Positions 1 through 7,511 of a stretch of DNA of 64,000 nt are shown here, piece after piece (positions within the stretch are counted from its first letter, which is position 1; each line of letters opens with the position of its first letter). A program made the translations under genes and the position numbers. The stretch comes from JBMHDN01 sp049889355 (GTDB lineage Bacteria > Pseudomonadota > Alphaproteobacteria > Puniceispirillales > Puniceispirillaceae), in assembly GCA_049889355.1 (NCBI GenBank), contig JBMHDN010000050.1, forward strand, positions 44,364-108,363, written 5' to 3'. Below the pieces are notes generated by a model. The model saw nothing but the letters and a program-made list of their open reading frames with translations. It had not been told where the DNA came from and did not search any database.

Positions 1-660
1 GCGCTGATCAGCACTTTGCTTCAAGATCCGGCCCAGCTCATAGGCGGTTTTCCAATCTGCATCCTGTAAGGCATAGCCACGCAAATGACCAGCAGGCGCG
101 CCGGCCTTTGGATTAAGAGCCAATGCCTTTTGCGCTGCTTTTTTGCTGTTCTTGTCATCTTGAAAACCATGATGCAGGTTCATCAGGCCGATTTGGCCAT
201 AATAAGCCGTATCCTCTTCTTTTGACAGATCGGTGAAATAGCGCTGGGCTGCCTTGGTATCGCCATTGGCATGTGCTGCTTGTGCGGCAAGCAAGTCAGG
301 CAGCATGCCGCGTCCCAATAATTTTTCAGATCGCTTGGCCTGTTTGCGGGCTGCCTTGCCGTCTCCTGCGGCCAGTGCCACCATCCCAAGGGCCAGCGCG
401 CGTTCACCACGCTGACGCCGGCGCATACGCCAGCCCGATGTGATCAAGCTAGGCCAGTGGCGCAAGGCCCGCCAGAACCGATAAATATAGATTAAAACAA
501 CACAAAAAATGAGAAAAACAGCAGCCAGCCAAGATGTCTGAACCTCAATACGATAGCCAAGCCAGTCCAGCCTGCTCATCCCCTCTTGCTGAGACAGCCA
601 ACTGGCCAAAATAGCTGTTAGTCCGGCAATAACAACCAGTTTCAGCAAACGTCCCATCAT
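1..660 (-). CDS. hemY: HemY-like membrane protein, 3' part outside window
   Basis: The first 220 residues are present and the reading frame runs off the left edge. The N-terminus has two hydrophobic segments (about residues 4-20 and 42-60) separated by a short loop with WLGY, then a basic stretch (RMRRRQRGERAL) and helical repeats rich in Ala that look like TPR. This is the layout of the HemY N-terminal domain, a membrane protein found with hemC/hemD in proteobacteria whose exact role in haem synthesis is unsettled; it is not protoporphyrinogen oxidase. The start ATG (660, or the next ATG at 657) overlaps the TGA of the upstream mitofilin-like gene, so the two are probably translationally coupled. 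Identification rests on domain layout and neighbours. Confidence 0.85.
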   Translation of the reverse strand, partial: MMGRLLKLVVIAGLTAILASWLSQQEGMSRLDWLGYRIEVQTSWLAAVFLIFCVVLIYIYRFWRALRHWPSLITSGWRMRRRQRGERALALGMVALAAGDGKAARKQAKRSEKLLGRGMLPDLLAAQAAHANGDTKAAQRYFTDLSKEEDTAYYGQIGLMNLHHGFQDDKNSKKAAQKALALNPKAGAPAGHLRGYALQDADWKTAYELGRILKQSADQR

Positions 661-1811
661 TCTGCCTGTCCTTCTGCCTGTCCTTCTGCCTGTCCTTCTT
701 TGTCTGCCGCTTTCGTGGTATTTATGGCCAGATACCAATCTTGAATCAGCTGGTCAGCTGCCTGACGTGATGCAGCACTGGCAAGCCAGTCTTCTGTCTC
801 TTTCATCAACAGCTCTTCTGAGGAAGCTAATGCCTCTTTGGCTGATGTGATGATGGCGATCGCAGCTTTTAAATCATTGGCCAACACAGCTTGTTGATAG
901 GCGTCGTAAAAGCCAGCCATCTCATTTGAGGCTATGGGTACCTCTTCTAAAGATTGTAGGCGAACCAGACCGGCCAGTTTTTGCCAGAGGCCAGATAGAC
1001 CGGACACTGCCGCACCTTCTGACGAGCGGCTCATCTCTTCTATCAACGCCGCGCCTTGCCCCAGCAGCTGGCCATGAGCAGACAAGATGTGATCAGCCAA
1101 CATATCCCCATAGCCGAGGTCTGTTTCTTCCAAAGCCGGATGGGCACTCAGCCGCGCTGGCCAGGCTGATAAATCTAGCCCCATCTGGCTATGGGCATGA
1201 AGCTGGGCGAGTATCAGCTGGCTGATATCACTGCTCTTCAAATTGCCAGCTAAATGGCCGTTCACCTGACTGGCTTGCACCACGCCTTGTTCAAGCTCAG
1301 CTTCTAGCTGGTTCTGACGTTCTATGAGTGCTGCAATCTGATCCAGCAACTGCTGGCGATCGGCATCTTCTTGGCTGGTCAGGGCCAGCAGCTGGTTATC
1401 AATGCGTTTTTGCAAGGCAGCGAGCTGATCAGATAAGACGCCTCGCTGTGCTGTTGCGTCTCTTTGGCTATTGGCCAATTTGCCGGTTTCTGCATCCAGT
1501 GCCGCCAGCGCGCCTGCGGCTGGTATCTGGCTGGCCAGCTGGGTGATATCCTGTTGCAGGCGTTGATTTTCAAGATAGAGATAGCCTGACCCAGCAAGGC
1601 TCAGCACAGCGAGCATGAAGGCGGCTGTAGATAGGTAAGTGCCAGTCTGAGGCGGCGAAAGAGCCTCCGTCTTTGTTTTTGTTTTAGTTTTTGCCTTTGT
1701 TTTTGCCCTTACTGTTGATGGTTCGCTCACCTCCCCATCAATAATCTCTTCAGAAGCCAGACGCTCTTTACCTGATTTTGATGGTGTTTCTGATTTCGGT
1801 GATGCGGCCAT
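657..1811 (-). CDS. Mitofilin-like membrane protein (COG4223 type)
   Basis: A 384-residue protein with a short acidic/basic N-terminus containing a Lys-Thr run (about residues 37-48), one transmembrane helix (about 59-80) and a long periplasmic region that begins as a coiled coil (about 80-175) and ends in a helical domain. Alphaproteobacteria carry such a gene, related to the mitochondrial inner-membrane organiser Mic60/mitofilin, between hemD and hemY, exactly as here. Its probable role is inner-membrane organisation, inferred from the family. The extreme C-terminus is a perfect four-residue repeat, EGQA/GQAE three times, from a 12-bp tandem repeat. The stop overlaps the hemY start. Confidence 0.8.
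   Translation of the reverse strand: MAASPKSETPSKSGKERLASEEIIDGEVSEPSTVRAKTKAKTKTKTKTEALSPPQTGTYLSTAAFMLAVLSLAGSGYLYLENQRLQQDITQLASQIPAAGALAALDAETGKLANSQRDATAQRGVLSDQLAALQKRIDNQLLALTSQEDADRQQLLDQIAALIERQNQLEAELEQGVVQASQVNGHLAGNLKSSDISQLILAQLHAHSQMGLDLSAWPARLSAHPALEETDLGYGDMLADHILSAHGQLLGQGAALIEEMSRSSEGAAVSGLSGLWQKLAGLVRLQSLEEVPIASNEMAGFYDAYQQAVLANDLKAAIAIITSAKEALASSEELLMKETEDWLASAASRQAADQLIQDWYLAINTTKAADKEGQAEGQAEGQAE
662..697. repeat. 12-bp tandem repeat, three exact copies, in the mitofilin-like gene
   Basis: Unit ctgcctgtcctt occurs three times in succession. It is in frame and encodes the repeated GQAE tail just before the stop codon, so copy-number change would alter tail length without frameshift. 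Confidence 0.9.
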
Positions 1812-1826
1812 TTTTAACGAAACCTT

Positions 1827-2588
1827 TTAACTCTCATGCGGGCTGTTTGTTGTCTCAAGCTGGGTCAACAGTTCTGTGATCAGGGTTAGCATGGCATCAC
1901 GATTGGCCTGGTGACAAAAAGACACATCATGCCAGCGCGGCGCGGCAACCTCTGCCATCTCCTTTGTCAGGACCAATAGATGCCATTTTGCTTTATCGTG
2001 CCATATTTGTGCTTGTTCTAGCAATTTTTCCAAATGTTTGAGGTGATAGAGGCTCATCACCGCAAAACAAACTGGAGATGTTGCAGATTGAAGATGTGAT
2101 TTTTGATCCGATGAGAGCGCAGTGATCAGCCGCATCTCATAGACTGTTTCTTCAGCAACGCGAAAGCCTCTTTGTGTTAGCGCATGCGCCATGTCAAAAC
2201 GGATATCCTTACCATGTGGCCAGAAAAAATCACCCTGCCCAGGCTGGCATTTCTCACCTATCATATCAGCCAGTGCAGCACCATCTGACGGCCCTTGAAA
2301 AACAGTTTCAAAACCAGCCTCTTTGGCGGCCTCAGCTGTGCCTTTGCCAACACAAAAGGCCGTTGTGCTGGCGCGCAGATGCGCTGAGTCTATTGCGTGT
2401 TTACTGGTATAGATAACCGCTCGAAACAGCCCCTCTGGTATCTGGCTGATCGCAGGATGTATCTGACGTTCTGAAATCGGAAAAGGCTGTGCAAGAAAGC
2501 CTTGTTCGCGCAGATGCACACAATCACGCATCGCATCTTTTTCTGGCCGAACCATGCATAATATCGGCTTGTCATTTTGTTCAGGCAA
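1827..2588 (-). CDS. hemD: Uroporphyrinogen-III synthase
   Basis: HemD closes hydroxymethylbilane to uroporphyrinogen III in the cytoplasm. The N-terminus carries the family strand and motif ILCMVRPEKDA (equivalent to ILVTRP), followed by two alpha/beta lobes of low conservation, as is normal for HemD. It directly follows hemC. The start is not obvious: an ATG at 2555 would cut into the first beta strand, whereas a TTG at 2588 keeps it, overlaps the hemC stop, and is preceded by GGAGG about 11 nt upstream. I prefer the TTG, giving about 253 residues. Identity is well supported by position and N-terminal motif; the start is uncertain. Confidence 0.82.
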   Translation of the reverse strand: MPEQNDKPILCMVRPEKDAMRDCVHLREQGFLAQPFPISERQIHPAISQIPEGLFRAVIYTSKHAIDSAHLRASTTAFCVGKGTAEAAKEAGFETVFQGPSDGAALADMIGEKCQPGQGDFFWPHGKDIRFDMAHALTQRGFRVAEETVYEMRLITALSSDQKSHLQSATSPVCFAVMSLYHLKHLEKLLEQAQIWHDKAKWHLLVLTKEMAEVAAPRWHDVSFCHQANRDAMLTLITELLTQLETTNSPHES

Positions 2589-3534
2589 GAAACCCGTGAC
2601 CTCCGCATTGTGCCAGCAAATCTGCCCCCAGCTCTGTGCCAAGCTGGGCAGCACCGCTCAGGCCATCATCTATTACTCTTAGCATTTCTGCATCAAATTT
2701 CTGACGGCCATCAGCAGATAGTACCGCGCCATAAAGATGTAGGCTATTTGTGGCTGCCTCAAAATGTGCAGAGGCAGAAATCGGTGTCCGGCATGACCCA
2801 TCCAGATGGGCCAGCATCGCCCGCTCAGCGGTGACTTCCATCAGGGCAGCTTGGTCGTTCAATGCTGCAAAGATAGGCTCAACAGAAGCTGCTCGCTCAG
2901 TGCCTGTACGACATTGTATCGCCAGCGCACCTTGCGCCGCAGCCGGCGGCATATCCTGCTCAGATAAAGGTGATATCGCCAGGCTTTCATCTGTATCCAG
3001 CCCCAGCCGCTTTAATCCAGCCATCGCCAGTAAAATGGCATCAAACTGGCCGCTGCGCCATTTTTCAAGCCGGCTGCCGACATTGCCGCGCAACAGGCCA
3101 ATTTTCAGATCAGGACGATAATGATGCAGCCAGGCTGCACGCCGCACAGATGAGGTGCCAATATGCGCGCCCTCTGGCAAATCAGATAACCGCGCTGCCC
3201 CGATAAGCGCATCGCGCCTGTCTTCACGTGATAACACCGCCACAAGGCGGGTGCCCGGGGCCAATATGGTCTCCATATCCTTCATTGAATGCACCGCGGC
3301 ATCTGCACGTCCATCCAGCATCGCAGCTTCTAACGCCTTGATGAACACGCCTTTGCCGCCGACTTCAACCAGCGGTCGGTCCAACACCTCATCACCGGTT
3401 GTCGAGAGACCTAGGATATCGATAGTCTGATCCGCCAAGAGCCCAACCACATGACGGGCCTGAACCATAGCAAGGGCTGAACGCCGGCTGGCCAAGGTGA
3501 TAGAAAAAGCGCCTGTTTCGATCTTGTCATCCAT
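2581..3534 (-). CDS. hemC: Hydroxymethylbilane synthase (porphobilinogen deaminase)
   Basis: Polymerises four porphobilinogen units into hydroxymethylbilane. The 317-residue protein has all the family marks: LASRRSALAMVQ near residues 14-25, GGKGVFIKALE (59-69), HSMKD (82-86), GTSSVRR (126-132), RGNVGSRLEK (149-158), and Cys248 in LDGSCRTP, the attachment point of the dipyrromethane cofactor. Full length for the family. It is divergent from tsaD with a 56-bp gap and runs into hemD. Confidence 0.97.
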   Translation of the reverse strand: MDDKIETGAFSITLASRRSALAMVQARHVVGLLADQTIDILGLSTTGDEVLDRPLVEVGGKGVFIKALEAAMLDGRADAAVHSMKDMETILAPGTRLVAVLSREDRRDALIGAARLSDLPEGAHIGTSSVRRAAWLHHYRPDLKIGLLRGNVGSRLEKWRSGQFDAILLAMAGLKRLGLDTDESLAISPLSEQDMPPAAAQGALAIQCRTGTERAASVEPIFAALNDQAALMEVTAERAMLAHLDGSCRTPISASAHFEAATNSLHLYGAVLSADGRQKFDAEMLRVIDDGLSGAAQLGTELGADLLAQCGGHGFLA

Positions 3535-3590
3535 GGGTTCTGTCTAATAGGGTGGCGCGGTAATGTAAAGCATGCGCATATAGAGGTGAT

Positions 3591-4670
3591 ATGACACAAA
3601 CCCAAAATGACAAATCGGCCGATATTATTCTGGGCATTGAGAGCAGCTGTGATGAAACAGCTGCTGCATTGGTGCGCTGTGATGGCACCATTCTGGCGCA
3701 TCAGATCGCCTCTCAGGCTGAAACCCATGCTGCGCATGGCGGGGTGGTACCTGAAGTTGCCGCACGTGGTCATCTGGACACTATCCAGCCAGTGATCACA
3801 GCGTGTCTGAAAGAAGCCGGCCTTAGCCTTGATGATGTCAGCGGGATCGCCGCGACAGGCGGGCCAGGGCTCATCGGCGGGGTGTTAATAGGCACATTGG
3901 TCGCCAAATCTATCGCCGCTGCCCGCGCTATACCCTATTATGCGATCAACCATTTAGAAGGGCATGCGCTCACCGCACGGCTGACTGATGAGGTCGCCTT
4001 TCCCTATTTATTATTGCTGATTTCAGGCGGGCATACCCAGCTTTTGGTGGTAGAGGGTCTTGGCCAATATAAACGCCTTGGCACCAGCTTAGATGATGCA
4101 GCAGGTGAAGCCTTTGATAAAGGGGCCAAATTATTGGGGCTTGGCTATCCGGGCGGGCCGGCAATTGAAAAAGCGGCCAGAACAGGCGATCCAAAAAAGG
4201 TGGATTTGCCGCGTCCGCGCGCCCGTCATGCTGATTGCCATTTTTCTTTTTCAGGGCTTAAGACAGCCCTTGCCCAGAAAATTGAAAAATTGGGATCAGA
4301 GATAGAAACAGCCGATTTTGCAGCCAGCCTGCAACAGGCGATTGCCGGGGCCTTAGCCACCCGCACACAGCGCGCCATGCAACAGTTTAAATCAGACTAT
4401 CCAGAGGCCAGAGATCAGCTGGTTATTGCAGGTGGTGTTGCCGCCAATCAGGAAATTGCCCGCCAGCTGCGCCAATTGGGACAAGAAGAGGGGTTTGAGC
4501 TGATTGTACCGCCTGCAAAATTATGCACTGATAATGGGGCAATGATTGCCTGGGCAGGGGCTGAATATCATTTGGCAGGCCAACCATCTGGCCTTGATTT
4601 TGCCCCGCGCCCGCGCTGGCCTCTTGATCCCAACGCGCAAAAACCACCTGGGCGAGGCGTACGTGCCTAG
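3591..4670 (+). CDS. tsaD: tRNA N6-threonylcarbamoyladenosine synthase subunit TsaD
   Basis: Transfers the threonylcarbamoyl group from TC-AMP to A37 of ANN-decoding tRNAs. The 359-residue ASKHA-fold protein shows GIESSCDETA (15-24), HAAHGGVVPEVAARGH (46-61), the metal ligands His121 and His125 in NHLEGH, SGGHTQL, and a C-terminal DNGAMIAWAG. ATG at 3591 is preceded by GAGGT at good spacing. Divergent from hemC and followed by gpsA, a common alphaproteobacterial arrangement. Confidence 0.97.
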   Translation: MTQTQNDKSADIILGIESSCDETAAALVRCDGTILAHQIASQAETHAAHGGVVPEVAARGHLDTIQPVITACLKEAGLSLDDVSGIAATGGPGLIGGVLIGTLVAKSIAAARAIPYYAINHLEGHALTARLTDEVAFPYLLLLISGGHTQLLVVEGLGQYKRLGTSLDDAAGEAFDKGAKLLGLGYPGGPAIEKAARTGDPKKVDLPRPRARHADCHFSFSGLKTALAQKIEKLGSEIETADFAASLQQAIAGALATRTQRAMQQFKSDYPEARDQLVIAGGVAANQEIARQLRQLGQEEGFELIVPPAKLCTDNGAMIAWAGAEYHLAGQPSGLDFAPRPRWPLDPNAQKPPGRGVRA

Positions 4671-4748
4671 CGGCTGATTTTTCTGTAGAATGACACCAAA
4701 CAGCGATCGTTACACTCTTGAGAGATAGACCGGCCATGAGAGAGCATA

Positions 4749-5759
4749 ATGGGTAATATAACAGTCATCGGTGGCGGCGCGTGGGGCGCTGCTTTGGCAG
4801 ACCAGCTGGCCAGCCGCCAGACAACCGACCCCAAGGCAACCGGCAATCATCAGCTACATGTGCTGGTGCGTGATGACGCCACTGCACAAGCCTTAAGAGA
4901 GGGGCATGTACCAAGGCTTGGCCAAATACCCTTGCGCCAGCCTCTTAAGGCCAGCACAGATACCCGCATCCTTTCATCGGCACAGATGATTTTTCTGGTC
5001 CTGCCGCTGAGCGCCCATGAGAGCGCCGCAGAGATGATTGCAACCTATGCCTCGGACGAGGCTATTTTAGTCTTCGCTGCAAAAGGCCTTATGGATGACT
5101 CTGAAAAAGGAGGGCTATTCTTGAATGAATGGGCCAGCCAGCATCCAAGCTTTGGCAGGCGCGCTGTCCCGCCAGTAATTTTAACAGGTCCGTCTTTTGC
5201 AGATGAGGTGATTGCAGGCAAACCAACGGCCTTGGTCGCTGCCTGTGCAGATAAACAGACCGCCATCTCAGTGTCAGATGTGCTGAGCCATGGTCATTTC
5301 AGATGCTATCATCATGGCGATCCGATGGGTGCAGCGATTGGCGGGGCAGCTAAAAATGTCATGGCCATTGCCGCTGGCATTTGTGCAGGCCTTGGCCTTG
5401 GAGATAATGCAAGGGCTGCGCTGATCACACGCGGGCTTGCTGAGATGCAACGCCTGGGCCAGCGCTTGGGTGCAGAGCCGACCAGTTTTGCTGGCCTGTC
5501 CGGCCTCGGAGATTTGACCTTGAGCTGTAGCAGCCCACATTCTAGGAATATGGCGTTTGGTCTGGCTCTTGGTCGCGGCGAAGCCCCCGCTGAAACATTG
5601 GCAGAAGGGCGGCACGCCGCATCAAAACTGGCCAAGCGGGCGCGCTTTGAATCTGTGGATATGCCCATTGTATCTGCTATTGATCAGGTGCTGAATAACG
5701 GCGCAGATATGAAAGCCAGTATTGAGGATTTACTGGCCCGTGATGTCGGGGCAGAATAG
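4749..5759 (+). CDS. gpsA: Glycerol-3-phosphate dehydrogenase [NAD(P)+]
   Basis: Makes sn-glycerol-3-phosphate for phospholipid synthesis from dihydroxyacetone phosphate. The 336-residue protein has a Rossmann glycine motif GGGAWGAALA (residues 8-17), the FAAKGL segment, TGPSFADEV, the catalytic lysine region GAAKNVMAIAAG, and GLSGLGDLTLSC near residue 250. Length is normal. It lies 78 bp downstream of tsaD on the same strand and is followed by the EVE gene after 33 bp. Confidence 0.96.
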   Translation: MGNITVIGGGAWGAALADQLASRQTTDPKATGNHQLHVLVRDDATAQALREGHVPRLGQIPLRQPLKASTDTRILSSAQMIFLVLPLSAHESAAEMIATYASDEAILVFAAKGLMDDSEKGGLFLNEWASQHPSFGRRAVPPVILTGPSFADEVIAGKPTALVAACADKQTAISVSDVLSHGHFRCYHHGDPMGAAIGGAAKNVMAIAAGICAGLGLGDNARAALITRGLAEMQRLGQRLGAEPTSFAGLSGLGDLTLSCSSPHSRNMAFGLALGRGEAPAETLAEGRHAASKLAKRARFESVDMPIVSAIDQVLNNGADMKASIEDLLARDVGAE

Positions 5760-5792
5760 AAGACAAGCACAGAGCTGTAAGGATTGGATGAG

Positions 5793-6215
5793 ATGAAATA
5801 TTGGCTGTTTAAATCAGAGCCCGGCACCTGGTCATGGGCTGATCAGGTCAAAAAAGGGGCCGCCGGCGAAGGCTGGGACGGCGTGCGCAATTATCAAGCC
5901 TCTAACAATATGAAGGCGATGGAAATCGGCGATCTCGGCTTTTTCTATCATTCAGTCAATGAAAAACAAATTGTCGGCATTGTACGCGTTATCGACACTT
6001 ATCAGCCTGACCCGACCGATGAGACAGGGCGTTTCGGGATGGTGGTTATTGAGGCTGTGCAAGATGTCGGACGGACGGTGACACTGGCTGAAATTAAAGC
6101 TGAGGAAAGGCTGGCTGAATTGGCCCTCGTGCGCCAATCGCGCCTATCGGTGGTACCGGTCTCAGAAACAGAATGGTCTATCCTGTTAGAGATGAGCGAG
6201 ACAAAGCTGGCTTAA
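5793..6215 (+). CDS. EVE domain protein
   Basis: A 140-residue protein that is a single EVE (PUA-like) domain: it opens with MKYWLFKSEPGTWSW and contains WDGVRNYQASNNMKAM and GDLGFFYHS, all family hallmarks. EVE domains bind modified bases in RNA or DNA; the ligand of this housekeeping form is unknown. I start at the ATG at 5793 because AAGGA lies 9 nt upstream; a TTG at 5784 sits right against that ribosome-binding site. Located after gpsA, a frequent alphaproteobacterial neighbour. Confidence 0.92.
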   Translation: MKYWLFKSEPGTWSWADQVKKGAAGEGWDGVRNYQASNNMKAMEIGDLGFFYHSVNEKQIVGIVRVIDTYQPDPTDETGRFGMVVIEAVQDVGRTVTLAEIKAEERLAELALVRQSRLSVVPVSETEWSILLEMSETKLA

Positions 6216-6222
6216 TCTGCGT

Positions 6223-6618
6223 TTATTCTGCTGATTTTTTCTGACCGCCCGGATTTTTAGGTTCAGCAGGCGAGAGGATAAAGTACAAATTACGCAGATA
6301 GATAAACAAGCCAAGACCCTGACCACAAATAATCACCGGGTCTTTGCGCCAGATGGCGTAGAGCAGCAAAACCAGCCCGCCACCGATTGAAAAATACCAA
6401 AAAGCAAGCGGGATAACAGATTTCTTCTCGCCTTCTGATTTGATCCATTGAATGATGAAGCGCATGGCAAACAGGCCCTGACCTGAAAAGCCAACAATGA
6501 CCATCAATGTGGCCGGATCCTCTGCCAGCGATTTTGGCAGAAACGGCATGATCATCAGGAGAAATGAACCAACTGCCAGCGCGCCATTTCCAATGGCCAG
6601 TGATAACGCGTCAATCAT
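6223..6618 (-). CDS. Small membrane protein with lipid A biosynthesis N-terminal (LAB_N) domain
   Basis: A 131-residue polytopic protein with three or four hydrophobic segments. It contains the LAB_N signature: GFSGQGLFAMRFIIQW, SEGEKKSVIPLAFW, a Leu/Gly-rich helix, RKDPVIICGQ and YLRNLYFI. Such proteins are commonly encoded with GT2 polyprenyl-phosphate sugar transferases and ArnT-like glycosyltransferases, as here. Its precise role is not known; flipping or presenting the lipid-linked sugar is a guess from context. Its start is 73 bp from the GT2 stop, so the three genes are probably cotranscribed. Confidence 0.85.
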   Translation of the reverse strand: MIDALSLAIGNGALAVGSFLLMIMPFLPKSLAEDPATLMVIVGFSGQGLFAMRFIIQWIKSEGEKKSVIPLAFWYFSIGGGLVLLLYAIWRKDPVIICGQGLGLFIYLRNLYFILSPAEPKNPGGQKKSAE

Positions 6619-6691
6619 GATATTAAAAAAGGCCTTTCATTTGGGGCTTGTCCCTTGCCTAGCAAAGCCGCCGCATAATAACCAGTTATTT

Positions 6692-7453
6692 TTAGGTTTT
6701 ATCAGAAGATGTCTTCGGGTTGGATTCGGTGATTTGCCCAGGGTTTGCCGCACGGCGCAACAGCCAAATCACGCCCAATATATCTGAGATACCGACCAAG
6801 AGCCTATCCAGGATTTTATATTTTGACTGGCCGACTGCGCGCTGGCGATGCTGGACAGGTACTGCCAGCACAACTCCGCCTTCACGCCGCACCAATGTCG
6901 GCATAAAGCGATGCATATGATTAAAGAAGGGAAGCCGCAGGAAAATAGCTCTATCCACGATTTTGATGCCACAGCCTGAATCAGGGTGGCTATCGCCCAA
7001 TAGCCGGCGGCGAATGATGCGCGCCGCAACAGACGCATATTTGCGAGAAGAGCTGTCCTGACGTTTGGCCCGCACACCGCCTGCCATGCCGAGCGCAGGA
7101 CGCTGGGCCAGTAGTGCCTGTTCCAAGGCAGGCAAATCAGCCGGGACATTTTGGCCATCCCCATCTAACACGGCGATAAGCGCACCATGTGACGCCAAAA
7201 GCGCTGAGCGGATAGCAGCACTCTGGCCTGAGCGCTTTTCATGGCTAAGCACACGCAGTTGCGGGATGTCTTTCTGACTGGCTTCCAATTCAGCGAGCGA
7301 GCCATCATCGCTACCGTCATTCACATAGAGTATTTCAAAGGACCGGCCATTGAGTGCCGCACAGATTTCATCAATAAGCGGGCGGATATTGCCTGCTTCA
7401 TTCATCACTGGCACCAGCACAGACATCTCAATTTGGCCTGATTGTTTTTGCAT
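6692..7453 (-). CDS. Glycosyltransferase family 2, polyprenyl-phosphate sugar transferase type
   Basis: A 253-residue GT-A protein opening with MSVLVPVMNEAGNIRPLI, with NDGSDDGS and a nucleotide/metal site at LDGDGQNVPADL. Length and motifs resemble dolichol-phosphate mannose synthase and ArnC, which load a sugar onto a polyprenyl phosphate. There are no obvious C-terminal transmembrane pairs, unlike ArnC. Lying just downstream of the ArnT-like gene and upstream of the LAB_N gene, it probably makes the lipid-linked donor used by the ArnT-like enzyme. The sugar cannot be told from sequence. Confidence 0.85.
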   Translation of the reverse strand: MQKQSGQIEMSVLVPVMNEAGNIRPLIDEICAALNGRSFEILYVNDGSDDGSLAELEASQKDIPQLRVLSHEKRSGQSAAIRSALLASHGALIAVLDGDGQNVPADLPALEQALLAQRPALGMAGGVRAKRQDSSSRKYASVAARIIRRRLLGDSHPDSGCGIKIVDRAIFLRLPFFNHMHRFMPTLVRREGGVVLAVPVQHRQRAVGQSKYKILDRLLVGISDILGVIWLLRRAANPGQITESNPKTSSDKT

Positions 7454-7511
7454 CTGTTCGATCCCTTACCCTGATGCTGACAGCACTCAACCTGTCCTTA
7501 ACGTTTAGTCT

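Noticed and set aside
6497..6787. Several medium-sized open frames on strands opposite to clear genes across the window
   Set aside because: They overlap strongly supported genes, lack motifs and ribosome-binding sites, and are explained as coding shadows.
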